64,000 bases of DNA. Origin: Vibrio rhizosphaerae. Lineage in GTDB: Bacteria > Pseudomonadota > Gammaproteobacteria > Enterobacterales > Vibrionaceae. A program made the translations under genes and the position numbers. Below the pieces are notes generated by a model that did not search any database, was not told the origin of the DNA, and saw nothing but the letters and a program-made list of their open reading frames with translations. This document shows, piece after piece, positions 55,146 to 63,807 of the stretch (position 1 is its first letter; the number at the start of each line of letters is the position of its first letter). Location: positions 1,426,001-1,490,000 of the forward strand of contig NZ_AP024903.1 of the NCBI RefSeq assembly GCF_024347095.1, written 5' to 3'.

Positions 55146-55589
55146 ATGCTACGTGAACTGATAACACCTGATGTGGTGCGCATTTATTCTGATGCGGCCG
55201 ACTGGAAGGATGCGATTGAAAAATCGTGTGCGGCTTTGATTGACAATCATGCAATCGAACCCGGTTATGTGGACGCCATTTGTCGCTCGCATGAATCGAT
55301 CGGGCCTTATTATGTGGTTGGCCCCGGCATGGCGATGCCCCATGCCCGCCCGGAAGATGGCGTCAACCGCATGGCGCTGGCGATAACGGTGATTCAACAA
55401 GGTGTGAATTTTCATGCCGAAGAAAATGATCCGATCAAAATGCTGGTGACCTTAGCGGCAACAGACAGTAACAGCCACATTGAAGCGATTGCGCAATTGG
55501 CTGAACTATTTATGAATGAAGCGCATGTACAACAGATTTGCAATGCGAACAGCAAAGATGATGTGCTTGCGGTGATTGAACAATATTAA
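55146..55589 (+). CDS. ulaC: PTS EIIA, ascorbate (UlaC)/fructose-mannitol type
   Basis: A 147-residue EIIA domain protein. The phospho-accepting His lies in GMAMPHARPEDGV (about residue 66), the signature of PTS_EIIA_2, and ITVIQQGVNFHAEENDPIKMLV completes the fold. It takes phosphate from HPr and passes it to EIIB. The three PTS genes are closely spaced and form one operon. The ula-type naming reflects family similarity; the transported sugar may not be ascorbate, since no ulaG/ulaD genes follow. Confidence 0.88.
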   Translation: MLRELITPDVVRIYSDAADWKDAIEKSCAALIDNHAIEPGYVDAICRSHESIGPYYVVGPGMAMPHARPEDGVNRMALAITVIQQGVNFHAEENDPIKMLVTLAATDSNSHIEAIAQLAELFMNEAHVQQICNANSKDDVLAVIEQY

Positions 55590-55627
55590 ATTTTATCTCC
55601 TTACACCCTCTAAAAATAAAGGTCTGA

Positions 55628-55918
55628 ATGATGAAAATTATCGTTGTATGCGGCAATGGTCTTGGCACCAGCCTGATGATGGAAATGAGCATTAAAGCCA
55701 TTGTGAAAGAACTGAATGTTGAGGCGAGCGTGGATCATGTTGATCTCGGTTCCGCCAAAGGAACCGATTGTGACATCTTCGTTGGCACCAATGATATTGC
55801 TGAGCAGTTAAACACCTTAGCGGTAGAGCCACGTATTGTTGCACTGGATAACATGGTGGACAAAGCGGCGATGAAAGCACGTTTGTCCGTGGCTCTGCAA
55901 GAGCTGGGTTATCTGTAA
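55628..55918 (+). CDS. ulaB: PTS EIIB, ascorbate-type (UlaB)
   Basis: A 96-residue EIIB domain with the phospho-cysteine in IVVCGNGLGTSLMMEMS near the N-terminus, followed by VDHVDLGSAKGTDCDIFVG, standard for the lactose/ascorbate-type IIB. It starts 38 bases after EIIA; ATG codons at 55628 and 55631 are both possible, AAAGG lies at 55618-55622. It transfers phosphate to the sugar bound by EIIC. Confidence 0.9.
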   Translation: MMKIIVVCGNGLGTSLMMEMSIKAIVKELNVEASVDHVDLGSAKGTDCDIFVGTNDIAEQLNTLAVEPRIVALDNMVDKAAMKARLSVALQELGYL

Positions 55919-55930
55919 GGAGGAGGCGCG

Positions 55931-57187
55931 ATGGAGTTCTTTAATTTCTTAATGAATGATGTGCTGTCCGAACCCTCTGTGCTGGTTGGTGTAATCGCTT
56001 TGATTGGTCTCATCGCACAGAAAAAATCAGTGACGGAATGTATCAAAGGCACGGTCAAAACCATTCTGGGATTTATTATTTTAGGTGCCGGGGCGGGGTT
56101 GGTTGTCGGCTCGCTCGGTGACTTCGCCACGATTTTTCAGCACGCTTTCGGGATTACCGGTGTCGTTCCGAACAATGAGGCGATCGTCTCGATTGCGCAG
56201 AAATCATTTGGCCGTGAAATGGCGATGATCATGTTTTTTGCGATGCTGGTGAATATTCTGATTGCCCGTTTTACACCGTGGAAATTTATCTTTTTGACCG
56301 GGCATCACACGCTGTTTATGTCGATGATGGTGGCTGCGATTCTTGCCACCAGCGGGATGAAAGGCGTACCGCTGATTGCTTTGGGATCGGTTGTGGTCGG
56401 TTGCGTGATGGTGTTTTTCCCTGCCATCGCTCACCGCTACATGAAACAGGTCACCGGCTCGGATGATGTCGCGATTGGTCACTTTTCAACCCTGTCTTAT
56501 GTGCTTGCCGGATTTATCGGCAGTAAACTGGGTAATAAAGAACATTCAACAGAAGATATGAATGTACCTAAAAGCTTATTGTTCCTGCGCGATACACCCG
56601 TTGCGATCTCATTCACCATGGGCATTATTTTTATCATTACCTGTCTGTTCGCCGGTGGTGATTATGTGCGTGAGGTCAGTGGTGGTAAGCACTGGTTTAT
56701 GTTTGCTTTAATTCAGTCGATCACTTTTGCCGGTGGGGTGTATGTCATCCTGCAAGGGGTACGGATGATTATCGCTGAAATCGTGCCGGCCTTTAAAGGT
56801 ATATCCGATAAGCTGGTGCCCAATGCCAAACCCGCACTGGATTGTCCGGTGGTCTTTCCCTATGCGCCGAATGCGGTATTGGTCGGTTTCCTGTCGAGTT
56901 TTGCCGCCGGTTTAGTCGGGATGTTGCTGCTCTACCTGATGAATTTAACCATCATCATTCCCGGTGTGGTACCTCACTTTTTCGTCGGTGCTGCTGCCGG
57001 GGTGTTCGGTAACGCAACCGGCGGGCGACGCGGCGCTATTTTAGGCGCTTTCGCTCAGGGACTGTTGATTACATTCCTGCCGGTATTCCTATTGCCCGTC
57101 TTGGGTGATTTAGGCTTTGCCAATACCACGTTCAGTGATTCGGACTTTGGTGCTATCGGGATTCTGCTGGGATTGATCGTCCGCTGA
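55931..57187 (+). CDS. ulaA: PTS EIIC, ascorbate-type (UlaA)
   Basis: A 418-residue membrane transporter with about 11 helices, starting 12 bases after EIIB with AAGGAGGAG upstream. It begins FFNFLMNDVLSEPSVLVGVIALIGLIAQKKS and has NNEAIVSIAQKSFG, FLTGHHTLFMSMM, and near the C-terminus VPHFFVGAAAGVFGNATGGRRGA, as in UlaA. It is somewhat shorter than E. coli UlaA. It carries out sugar uptake coupled to phosphorylation. Confidence 0.9.
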   Translation: MEFFNFLMNDVLSEPSVLVGVIALIGLIAQKKSVTECIKGTVKTILGFIILGAGAGLVVGSLGDFATIFQHAFGITGVVPNNEAIVSIAQKSFGREMAMIMFFAMLVNILIARFTPWKFIFLTGHHTLFMSMMVAAILATSGMKGVPLIALGSVVVGCVMVFFPAIAHRYMKQVTGSDDVAIGHFSTLSYVLAGFIGSKLGNKEHSTEDMNVPKSLLFLRDTPVAISFTMGIIFIITCLFAGGDYVREVSGGKHWFMFALIQSITFAGGVYVILQGVRMIIAEIVPAFKGISDKLVPNAKPALDCPVVFPYAPNAVLVGFLSSFAAGLVGMLLLYLMNLTIIIPGVVPHFFVGAAAGVFGNATGGRRGAILGAFAQGLLITFLPVFLLPVLGDLGFANTTFSDSDFGAIGILLGLIVR

Positions 57188-57223
57188 TTGTCAGCTTGCA
57201 AAGTAAAGGTTTCACCGCTGGGT

Positions 57224-57262
57224 CATGCCAGTCAGTTATGCTGACTGGCATTTGTTCTTTTG
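57224..57262 (+). terminator. Terminator of the PTS operon
   Basis: ATGCCAGTCAG (57224-57234) and CTGACTGGCAT (57241-57251) pair perfectly around a six-base loop and are followed by TTGTTCTTTT. Confidence 0.88.
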
Positions 57263-57437
57263 GGGAGCAGATCACGTCTGGATATTCGGATATGCAATGC
57301 GTACTGATTCACACTTTCGCGAGATTTATAATTAGACTAATATGCATATTGTTGTGTATGAATGCTCAACATACTCAAACAACGTCAGGATGTCAGAACG
57401 CTGTTTACTTTCTAATCTGAATATAAAGGAATACAAA

Positions 57438-58427
57438 ATGAAGTTTAGAATCTTATCCCTCTCAATCATCGGCTTGTGTTCACTGGGAGTTCAGGCCAGT
57501 GATTTAACACAATTTACCGAAATCGCTCAGAAAGCCAACTTTATCGATGGTGTGAATATCGTTGAGCCCCCGGAGTTTACCAATGATGATCCGACGTTCA
57601 GTGACTCTGTTGTTGATCGGGCAGATGCTATGGGCGCGATTGCGGTTGACCGGGACGGCAACCAATCCACCGCTGAGATTTCAGCAGAAACATTGCAGGC
57701 GCTTGAGGACGCAATTAAAACATTTGATGATCTGGGTCTGGATGCCACTTTATTTACCACACCGGAACAGGAATCAACGGTGAAACCTGAATTGACCGGA
57801 GAAGAAGAGGATATTCAGGGGGTGGTCATTGGTCGTGATGATCGAACCCGGATCACCAATACAACAGCTGCACCTTACAAGTATATCGGCCACATTTCAG
57901 TGGGATGTACCGGAACGCTGATTGGGAGTAAATATGTGCTGACAGCAGGTCACTGTGTGGCAGACGGTCGTGGTAGCTGGTATAAGAATCTGGATTTCGC
58001 CGCCGGGCAGAATGGTTCGACCAAACCTTGGGGCACCACCGGGTGGAAAACTGCGGTCACCACCAAAGCTTGGTTCAATAACCGCAATTCTAACTATGAT
58101 TATGCGTTAATCGTATTGCAAAAAGCCCCACATGGCGGGTCTTCTGGCTGGGGCGTTTATTCCGGCGGTACGCATTCGGTGACCGGATATCCGGGCGATA
58201 AAAGCCGCGGGACGCTGTGGACTGACTCCGGTGCGACCAATACCATCTCTTCTTACCGTATCTGTTATACAATCGATACTGCAGGGGGCGAAAGTGGTAG
58301 CGGCATCCGCGATAGCAGTAACATCGTCCGCGGGATTCATACAACCGGTTCATCATCCCGCAACTGTGGTACCCGGTTGACCAGCACCGTATACAATACG
58401 CTGAAGGAGTGGATCTCTACTCATTAA
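57438..58427 (+). CDS. Secreted trypsin-like serine protease (V8/glutamyl-type)
   Basis: A 329-residue exported protease. A signal peptide (about 1-19, ending VQA) and a pro-region (about 20-140, acidic) precede a chymotrypsin-fold domain. The triad is His172 in VLTAGHCVAD, Asp221 in NYDYALIVL and Ser286 in GGESGSG. The N-terminus of the mature enzyme is probably near VVIGRDDRTRI (about residue 130). The GCTGTLIGSKY strand and the GESGSGI elbow are like those of V8-type glutamyl endopeptidases. The start at 57438 has AAAGGA upstream; a longer frame from 57342 lacks a ribosome site. Confidence 0.92.
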   Translation: MKFRILSLSIIGLCSLGVQASDLTQFTEIAQKANFIDGVNIVEPPEFTNDDPTFSDSVVDRADAMGAIAVDRDGNQSTAEISAETLQALEDAIKTFDDLGLDATLFTTPEQESTVKPELTGEEEDIQGVVIGRDDRTRITNTTAAPYKYIGHISVGCTGTLIGSKYVLTAGHCVADGRGSWYKNLDFAAGQNGSTKPWGTTGWKTAVTTKAWFNNRNSNYDYALIVLQKAPHGGSSGWGVYSGGTHSVTGYPGDKSRGTLWTDSGATNTISSYRICYTIDTAGGESGSGIRDSSNIVRGIHTTGSSSRNCGTRLTSTVYNTLKEWISTH

Positions 58428-58542
58428 CCCTATTTTTATGTCAGACTGATTGTTTATGTCAGACTGATAAGACAAGCGCTGGGTTTGCGCATGTCGATCC
58501 GTTAAGCAATCAATGAGCGGCTGAGATCCGCCAAACATCATC

Positions 58543-58580
58543 AAGGCTCTGAGAATTCAAATCTGAGAGCCTTTTGTTTT
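58543..58580. terminator. Terminator after the protease gene
   Basis: AAGGCTCTGAGA (58543) and TCTGAGAGCCTT (58573) form a 12-bp stem with loop ATTCAAA and tail TTGTTTT. It lies 116 bases past the stop, inside a 308-base spacer that otherwise holds only the repeats at 58623-58707. Confidence 0.88.
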
Positions 58581-58622
58581 GTCGTTCTGACCGCTCTGAT
58601 ATCGACCCTGACACGCGCAAAT

Positions 58623-58707
58623 CTTATTTGTTTCTAAAGCATGTTTGTATCTAAGGCATGTTTGTCTCTAATGAATATTTGTCTGTAATGAATGTTTATC
58701 GGTACTG
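58623..58707. repeat. 17-bp degenerate tandem repeats (five units)
   Basis: Five consecutive 17-base units: CTTATTTGTTTCTAAAG, CATGTTTGTATCTAAGG, CATGTTTGTCTCTAATG, AATATTTGTCTGTAATG and AATGTTTATCGGTACTG. The shared core is TTTGTNTCTAA. No hairpin or coding potential explains it. Confidence 0.85.
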
Positions 58708-58735
58708 AATTGGTGCAAAAATGCACAAAATGAGG

Positions 58736-59584
58736 TCAGTTGTAGCGAATCCGGCTCAGATAAGTCTCATGTTTGACCCGCTTCTGGTAATCGAGGGGCG
58801 TCGCACTGACCAACCGCTTGAATTCTCTCAAAAAATGAGCCTGATCACTGAATCCCAGTCCATAGGCTAAGTCGGAAAAGACCACCTGCTGGTGGTGGTT
58901 GATATGATAGACCGCTGACTGGCAACGGATGATCCGGCTGAATGCTTTGGGGGACAGTCCCAGATCATTGAGAAACTGGCGTTGTAACGTGCGGCTGGTA
59001 TAGCCGGTCATCGCCTCTAACTGCTGGATCTGAATATTCCCTTGATGATGAAAAATATGCTGCATCGCTTGTGATGTCAGCGGCGAAAAACGCCGTTTCC
59101 TGTGACTGTGCAACAGCTTTTTCTTGAGAAATTGCTGCGTCAGCCTGACTTGCCCGACAAACGTTGGCGTACTGACGACTTGTTCGAACAGTGCGTGACA
59201 CCTTGGCACGACCTCATGTAACCGCAGTAAATGGTTGACCATTTCACTGGCCGACGCATCGAGAAAATCGGGAATGACTCCCGGCACAAACCGAACCCCG
59301 AAATAGCGATGCTGATGGACAAAATTGGCCCGGGTTGCTTCGAGGGTCGTACCGCAAACGTATGCTGCCGGAGAGGTGGCGTCACAATCGAACAGAATGT
59401 CGATACAGCCGTCGGGGATCGCGAGAGTCAGAGCGGCGGATTGGTCAGCTTCAAAACTATAGAAGTGAGACACCTCCGGAATTTCCGAGGAACAAAGCGA
59501 AAAATCCTGCGCGGCACTCAAGACAAACCAAGGCTGTTTGGCGTGAATACCTGCCACACGACTGACAATCGAAGCGTTGGACAT
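58736..59584 (-). CDS. AraC-family regulator of the amine/amino-acid cluster
   Basis: A 282-residue regulator; the start at 59584 (MSNASIVSRVAG) gives normal length, while a longer frame to 59794 would overlap the promoter of the divergent gene. The N-terminal sensing part has ALTLAIPDGCIDILFD and YFGVRFVPGVIPDFL. The C-terminal double HTH (about 180-270) shows IQIQQLEAMTGYTSRTLQRQF, LGLSPKAFSRIIR and FSDLAYGLGFSDQAHFLREFK. It is divergent from the ornithine-cyclodeaminase-like gene and so probably controls it. Confidence 0.88.
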   Translation of the reverse strand: MSNASIVSRVAGIHAKQPWFVLSAAQDFSLCSSEIPEVSHFYSFEADQSAALTLAIPDGCIDILFDCDATSPAAYVCGTTLEATRANFVHQHRYFGVRFVPGVIPDFLDASASEMVNHLLRLHEVVPRCHALFEQVVSTPTFVGQVRLTQQFLKKKLLHSHRKRRFSPLTSQAMQHIFHHQGNIQIQQLEAMTGYTSRTLQRQFLNDLGLSPKAFSRIIRCQSAVYHINHHQQVVFSDLAYGLGFSDQAHFLREFKRLVSATPLDYQKRVKHETYLSRIRYN

Positions 59585-59833
59585 AATGACACCTGCTTTT
59601 TCGGGATAAACCCATCCGAATAGAGTGAGAAGCAAACGTGGTGCCAATATTGGGGCTTTTATCAATATTCGTGTCATGTCGCAAAAATTCAATACGCTGT
59701 CTGTCGGGCGCTCTACCATCCAAACTATCCGTTGTTCATCTGATGTGATTCGCCAGGGAAGGTCGATGACTGACACCGCGGTGACCCGGAACACGGCATA
59801 CCCATTCTACCCCCTATTTTTTGAGGTGATGTG

Positions 59834-60973
59834 ATGTCAGAACGTACCAAAATTGATTTTATTTACCTGTCGGAGCAGGACATGCTCAAAGCCGGCGTGA
59901 CCGATATGCCAAGCTGTGTCGATACTATGGAAGCGATGTTTGCTCTGCTGTGGCAGGGCGATTATCGTATGGCTGGGGCGAATAATGATTCTCACGGCGC
60001 CATGGTCATTTTTCCGGAAGAGTCGCCTTTTCCGACCATGCCGAAACCGACCGCTGATCGCCGTTTGATGGCGATGCCGGCTTATCTCGGCGGCAGTTTC
60101 CAGACGTGTGGCGTCAAATGGTATGGCTCCAACATTGCCAACCGCGAGAAAGGTCTGCCCCGTTCGATCCTCATGTTTATCCTCAACGATATTGAAACCG
60201 GTGCGCCACTGGCCTATATGTCCGCCAACCTGTTATCGGCTTATCGTACCGGTGCCGTACCGGGAGTGGGCGCCCGTTATCTGGCGCGTCCGGATTCGAA
60301 AGTCATCGGTTTGCTTGGCCCCGGTGTGATGGGCAAAACCGCCGTGGCAGCTTTTATGACCGCCTGTCCTCAGATTGATACCATTCAAGTCAAAGGCCGC
60401 GGACAGCAAAGCCTCGATAGCTTCCTCACTTGGGTGGCAGCGACTTATCCGCAGATCACCACAATCGAGATTGTCGATTCACTGGAAGAGGTGGTGCGGG
60501 GCGCCGATATTGTCACATACTGCAATTCGGGCGAGACCGGAGACCCCTCAACCTATCCGATCGTCAAACGGGAATGGGTCAAACCGGGCGCTTTTCTGGC
60601 GATGCCAGCCTATTGTCGTCTTGATGAGGGGATGGAGCAGGATGACATTCGCAAAGTGCTTGATAATACCGGCCTGTATCAAGCTTGGTACGAAGAAGTG
60701 CCCAAGCCGGCTCATCACCATATTCCGGTCATCGGCGTACGTTTTATGGACATGATCGCCGAAGGCAAAATCACCCTCGATCAGCTGGAAGATATCGGTG
60801 AGATAGTCTCCGGTGAAGTGCCCGGTCGCCAGAACGATGAAGAGATCATCATCATGTCTGTCGGTGGTTTACCGGTCGAAGATGTGGCGTGGGCGACGGT
60901 GATTTACCGCAATGCACTCGCGCAGGGCATTGGCGTCAAACTGAATCTTTGGGACGAGCCGGTATTGTGCTGA
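59834..60973 (+). CDS. Ornithine cyclodeaminase/mu-crystallin family protein (tyramine oxidase subunit B-like)
   Basis: A 379-residue NAD(P)-binding protein. The start at 59834 has GAGG seven bases upstream. It has DYRMAGANNDSHGAM, MAMPAYLGG and GVKWYGSN in the substrate domain, LSAYRTGAVPGVGARYLARPD, and a Rossmann motif GLLGPGVMGKTAVAAF with ADIVTYCNSG downstream. It matches the subgroup annotated tyramine oxidase subunit B in databases. It lies 67 bases before an FAD oxidoreductase gene and upstream of a permease, suggesting one catabolic operon. The true substrate is not shown by sequence. Confidence 0.82.
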   Translation: MSERTKIDFIYLSEQDMLKAGVTDMPSCVDTMEAMFALLWQGDYRMAGANNDSHGAMVIFPEESPFPTMPKPTADRRLMAMPAYLGGSFQTCGVKWYGSNIANREKGLPRSILMFILNDIETGAPLAYMSANLLSAYRTGAVPGVGARYLARPDSKVIGLLGPGVMGKTAVAAFMTACPQIDTIQVKGRGQQSLDSFLTWVAATYPQITTIEIVDSLEEVVRGADIVTYCNSGETGDPSTYPIVKREWVKPGAFLAMPAYCRLDEGMEQDDIRKVLDNTGLYQAWYEEVPKPAHHHIPVIGVRFMDMIAEGKITLDQLEDIGEIVSGEVPGRQNDEEIIIMSVGGLPVEDVAWATVIYRNALAQGIGVKLNLWDEPVLC

Positions 60974-61040
60974 ACGGACATCGTTCAGAAATGGTTCAAA
61001 ACATGCCATGTTTCAGAGAATGAATAGCAAGGATCAAGCG

Positions 61041-62333
61041 ATGACACAGAGATTAGAACCCGTCAATACACAAGACCAACTCCCCGCATCCACGCAAGTA
61101 GTGATTATCGGGGGCGGTATTATCGGTGTCAGTGCCGCGTTGGCACTGGCCGAGCGCAATATTCCGGTCGTCTTGCTGGAAAAAGGACAAATCGGCGCGG
61201 AACAGTCATCCCGTAACCTCGGCTGGATCCGTAAAACCAACCGACATGCTGAGGATGTGCCGCTGGCACAGGCCGCAGATCGACTCTGGGCTGAAATGCC
61301 GGCACGTCTTGAGCGTTCCGTCGGCTATCAGCAGTCCGGGATTCTTTTTGCGGCACGCAATGACAAACAGATGGCGATGTATCAAGAATGGCATCAATCC
61401 GTTGAGTCGTTACAACTGGATTCGCAACTCCTGAGCCCACAGCAGATTGATCAGTTGGCTCCCGGCGGCACTGAAAAATGGGTCGGTGGACTATATACCC
61501 CTTCCGACGGATTTGCTGAACCCGCGATAGCGACCAGTGCTATCGCTCAGCGAGCGATTGAAAAGGGGGCGGTGATGGTCCAGAACTGTGCCGTCAGGGC
61601 TCTCGCAACCGCCGGCGGTCGGATCAGTGGTGTAGTCACCGAACAGGGTGAAATCCGCTGCACTCAAGTGCTGCTTGCCAGCGGCGCATGGTCGCGACGT
61701 TTCTTAGGCAATCACGGTGTGTCGTTTCCGACATTACCGATTATCTGTTCCGTGTTGCGCACAAAAGCGACCCAAGGGCCGACGGATATTGCCTTTGCCG
61801 CGCCGGACTTTTCTTTTCGCCGACATGCCGACGGTGGATTTGTCATTACGCAGCGCGGGGCACTGGATGCGCCACTGACGCTGGATCATTTGCTGATCGG
61901 CATGCGTTATCTGGCGCAGTTACGGGCGCAGCGCAGTTATATGCGCGTGTCGCTCGGACGTCATTTCCTGCGGGATCTGACTTTGCCACGACGCTGGAAG
62001 GCGAACGATGTTTCTCCGTTCGAACGGATACGAACCCTGAACCCGTCGGTGAATGAAGGGATTAACCAAGAAGCGCTGACCAATCTTGCCAAGGCCTGGC
62101 CGATGTTCGCAGGGATAGGGATTGATGAAAGCTGGGCCGGGCTGATTGATGTGACGCCGGATTCATTACCGGTGATTGATCACATCGGTGCCATTCCCGG
62201 CCTGACCATCGCAACCGGTTTTTCCGGCCACGGATTTGGTACCGGCCCGGCAGCAGGACAGCTCGCCGCAGATTTAGTGTCGGATGTGACACCGATTGTC
62301 GATCCGAAACCTTATCGGTTTGAACGGTTTTAA
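61041..62333 (+). CDS. FAD-dependent amine/amino-acid oxidoreductase (DadA-like)
   Basis: A 430-residue flavoenzyme of the DAO family. The start at 61041 has AAGGA eight bases upstream. The FAD-binding motif is VVIIGGGIIGVSAALALAER followed by LLEKGQIGAEQSSRNLGW; the C-terminal part has MFAGIGIDESWAGLIDVTPD and IATGFSGHGFGTGPAAGQLA, which close the FAD and substrate sites. Such enzymes oxidise secondary amines, sarcosine-like compounds or D-amino acids. With the preceding gene it may form a two-component oxidase; the permease after it supports uptake of the same substrate. Confidence 0.88.
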   Translation: MTQRLEPVNTQDQLPASTQVVIIGGGIIGVSAALALAERNIPVVLLEKGQIGAEQSSRNLGWIRKTNRHAEDVPLAQAADRLWAEMPARLERSVGYQQSGILFAARNDKQMAMYQEWHQSVESLQLDSQLLSPQQIDQLAPGGTEKWVGGLYTPSDGFAEPAIATSAIAQRAIEKGAVMVQNCAVRALATAGGRISGVVTEQGEIRCTQVLLASGAWSRRFLGNHGVSFPTLPIICSVLRTKATQGPTDIAFAAPDFSFRRHADGGFVITQRGALDAPLTLDHLLIGMRYLAQLRAQRSYMRVSLGRHFLRDLTLPRRWKANDVSPFERIRTLNPSVNEGINQEALTNLAKAWPMFAGIGIDESWAGLIDVTPDSLPVIDHIGAIPGLTIATGFSGHGFGTGPAAGQLAADLVSDVTPIVDPKPYRFERF

Positions 62334-62370
62334 ATAAGGACGTTGTTTTTATTCATGAGAGGGATTTCAC

Positions 62371-63771
62371 ATGAGCAATCACACCCATGTACAAAGTATG
62401 GATACTGCGGGACTGTCAATGACACCCCGTTCACCGTTAAAAATGCGTTTGCCGACCATGATGGCCGTCTGTATCGGTCTGGTGATCGTGCAGGGCGCAA
62501 TGATTTCTGCAACGCAAGGCATCGGGATGGGCGGTATGTCGTTCATCACCGCGATGGTGGCGGCATTGGCGCTCTCCCAGTTTAATGCCATGAGTTTTGC
62601 CGAGTTGTCTCTGATGTTTCCGCAAGAGGGCACCTTAGCCACCTATACGCAAAAAGCGATAGGTCACTTCCCGGCGATTGTCGCGGTGTTTGCCGGTTAT
62701 GTCGTGGTGGCTATTCTGGCCATTCCGGTGGAAATGTTTCTGGTCGATGCCATGTTAGCGCAGCTGTTTCCGGGGATGCTGCCGGATAAGGTCGTGCCGT
62801 TACTGATTTTACTGGGACTCACGATGACCAATCTGGTTGGCGCTGATGTCTTTGCCCGTGTGCAGAATATTCTGGCATTTGTGCTGGTCAGTGCCTTGAT
62901 TCTGGTTGGACTGACCGCGATTACCGGCCTGAGTCAGCCGCATCCGGATCTAGCCGATAAAGCTGTTGACTGGAGTTTCAGCGGCGTGTGGAACGGTCAT
63001 TTTATCGGGTTGATCGCTTTAGCGATGTGGATGATGGTCGGGGTGGAGTTTATCTGTCCGATGGTCAACGATGTCAGACAGCCGCGCAAGAACATTCCCC
63101 GGGCGATGCATTTGTCACTGTTCTTTATTTTTCTCATCTTTTTAGCATTTGCCTATGGTGCCAGCCTTTATTTAGACATTGATACACTGGTTGGATCGCC
63201 TTTGCCGTATCTGGATTACGCCCATGCTGTTTTCGGCCAGAGTGGGTTAGTGATTGCAACCGTGATGGCGCTCGCTGCCACCTGTAGCACCATCAATACC
63301 GTACTGGCTTCGGTACCGAAAATGCTGCACGGCATGGCGATGCAAAAGCAGGCTTTTCCACAGCTCAAAGCCATCAATCGCTTCAATGCGCCCTGGGCGG
63401 CGATCATGATGCTCTCTGTCTGTACCGCGATTTCTTATTTCAGCTTTGAGATTGATGCGTTGATCGTACTGGTGATTGCGGCAACGACCAGCTGGCTGTT
63501 GGCCTATATCGTAGCGCATATTGATGTGATTGTTCTGCGTCGGCGGCTGCCGCAGCAAGAGCGTCCCTATCGGACACCATTTTACCCGTGGCCTCAGGTG
63601 ATCGGGATTGTCAGTATGCTGTATGTGGCATTGAATAATTCACCGGATCCGAATATGACCCGGATGGTGTACACCATCACCGGTGGTATTTTGTTGGTGA
63701 TTAGTCTGATTGCGGCATTATGGGTGAAATTTTACATGAAACGCGGCTTGTTTGAGCCCGATGTCGATTAA
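62371..63771 (+). CDS. APC-family amino acid/amine permease
   Basis: A 466-residue inner-membrane transporter with about 12 helices. It has LVIVQGAMISATQGIGMGG in helix 1, SFAELSLMFPQEGTLATYT after helix 2, and MMVGVEFICPMVNDVRQPRKNIPRAM in the helix 6 region, the consensus of the APC superfamily. RBS GAGAGG precedes the start. It is the third gene of the operon, after the two oxidoreductase-type genes, and most likely imports their substrate. Specificity is not determined. Confidence 0.9.
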   Translation: MSNHTHVQSMDTAGLSMTPRSPLKMRLPTMMAVCIGLVIVQGAMISATQGIGMGGMSFITAMVAALALSQFNAMSFAELSLMFPQEGTLATYTQKAIGHFPAIVAVFAGYVVVAILAIPVEMFLVDAMLAQLFPGMLPDKVVPLLILLGLTMTNLVGADVFARVQNILAFVLVSALILVGLTAITGLSQPHPDLADKAVDWSFSGVWNGHFIGLIALAMWMMVGVEFICPMVNDVRQPRKNIPRAMHLSLFFIFLIFLAFAYGASLYLDIDTLVGSPLPYLDYAHAVFGQSGLVIATVMALAATCSTINTVLASVPKMLHGMAMQKQAFPQLKAINRFNAPWAAIMMLSVCTAISYFSFEIDALIVLVIAATTSWLLAYIVAHIDVIVLRRRLPQQERPYRTPFYPWPQVIGIVSMLYVALNNSPDPNMTRMVYTITGGILLVISLIAALWVKFYMKRGLFEPDVD

Positions 63772-63807
63772 GCGTTGCCCTGTGGCGGGGTGACCGTCAC
63801 AGGGAGA

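Noticed and set aside
63772..63806. Terminator after the APC permease
   Set aside because: CCCTGTG and CACAGGG pair, but no T tail follows and the loop is large; it may only be a weak hairpin between convergent genes.
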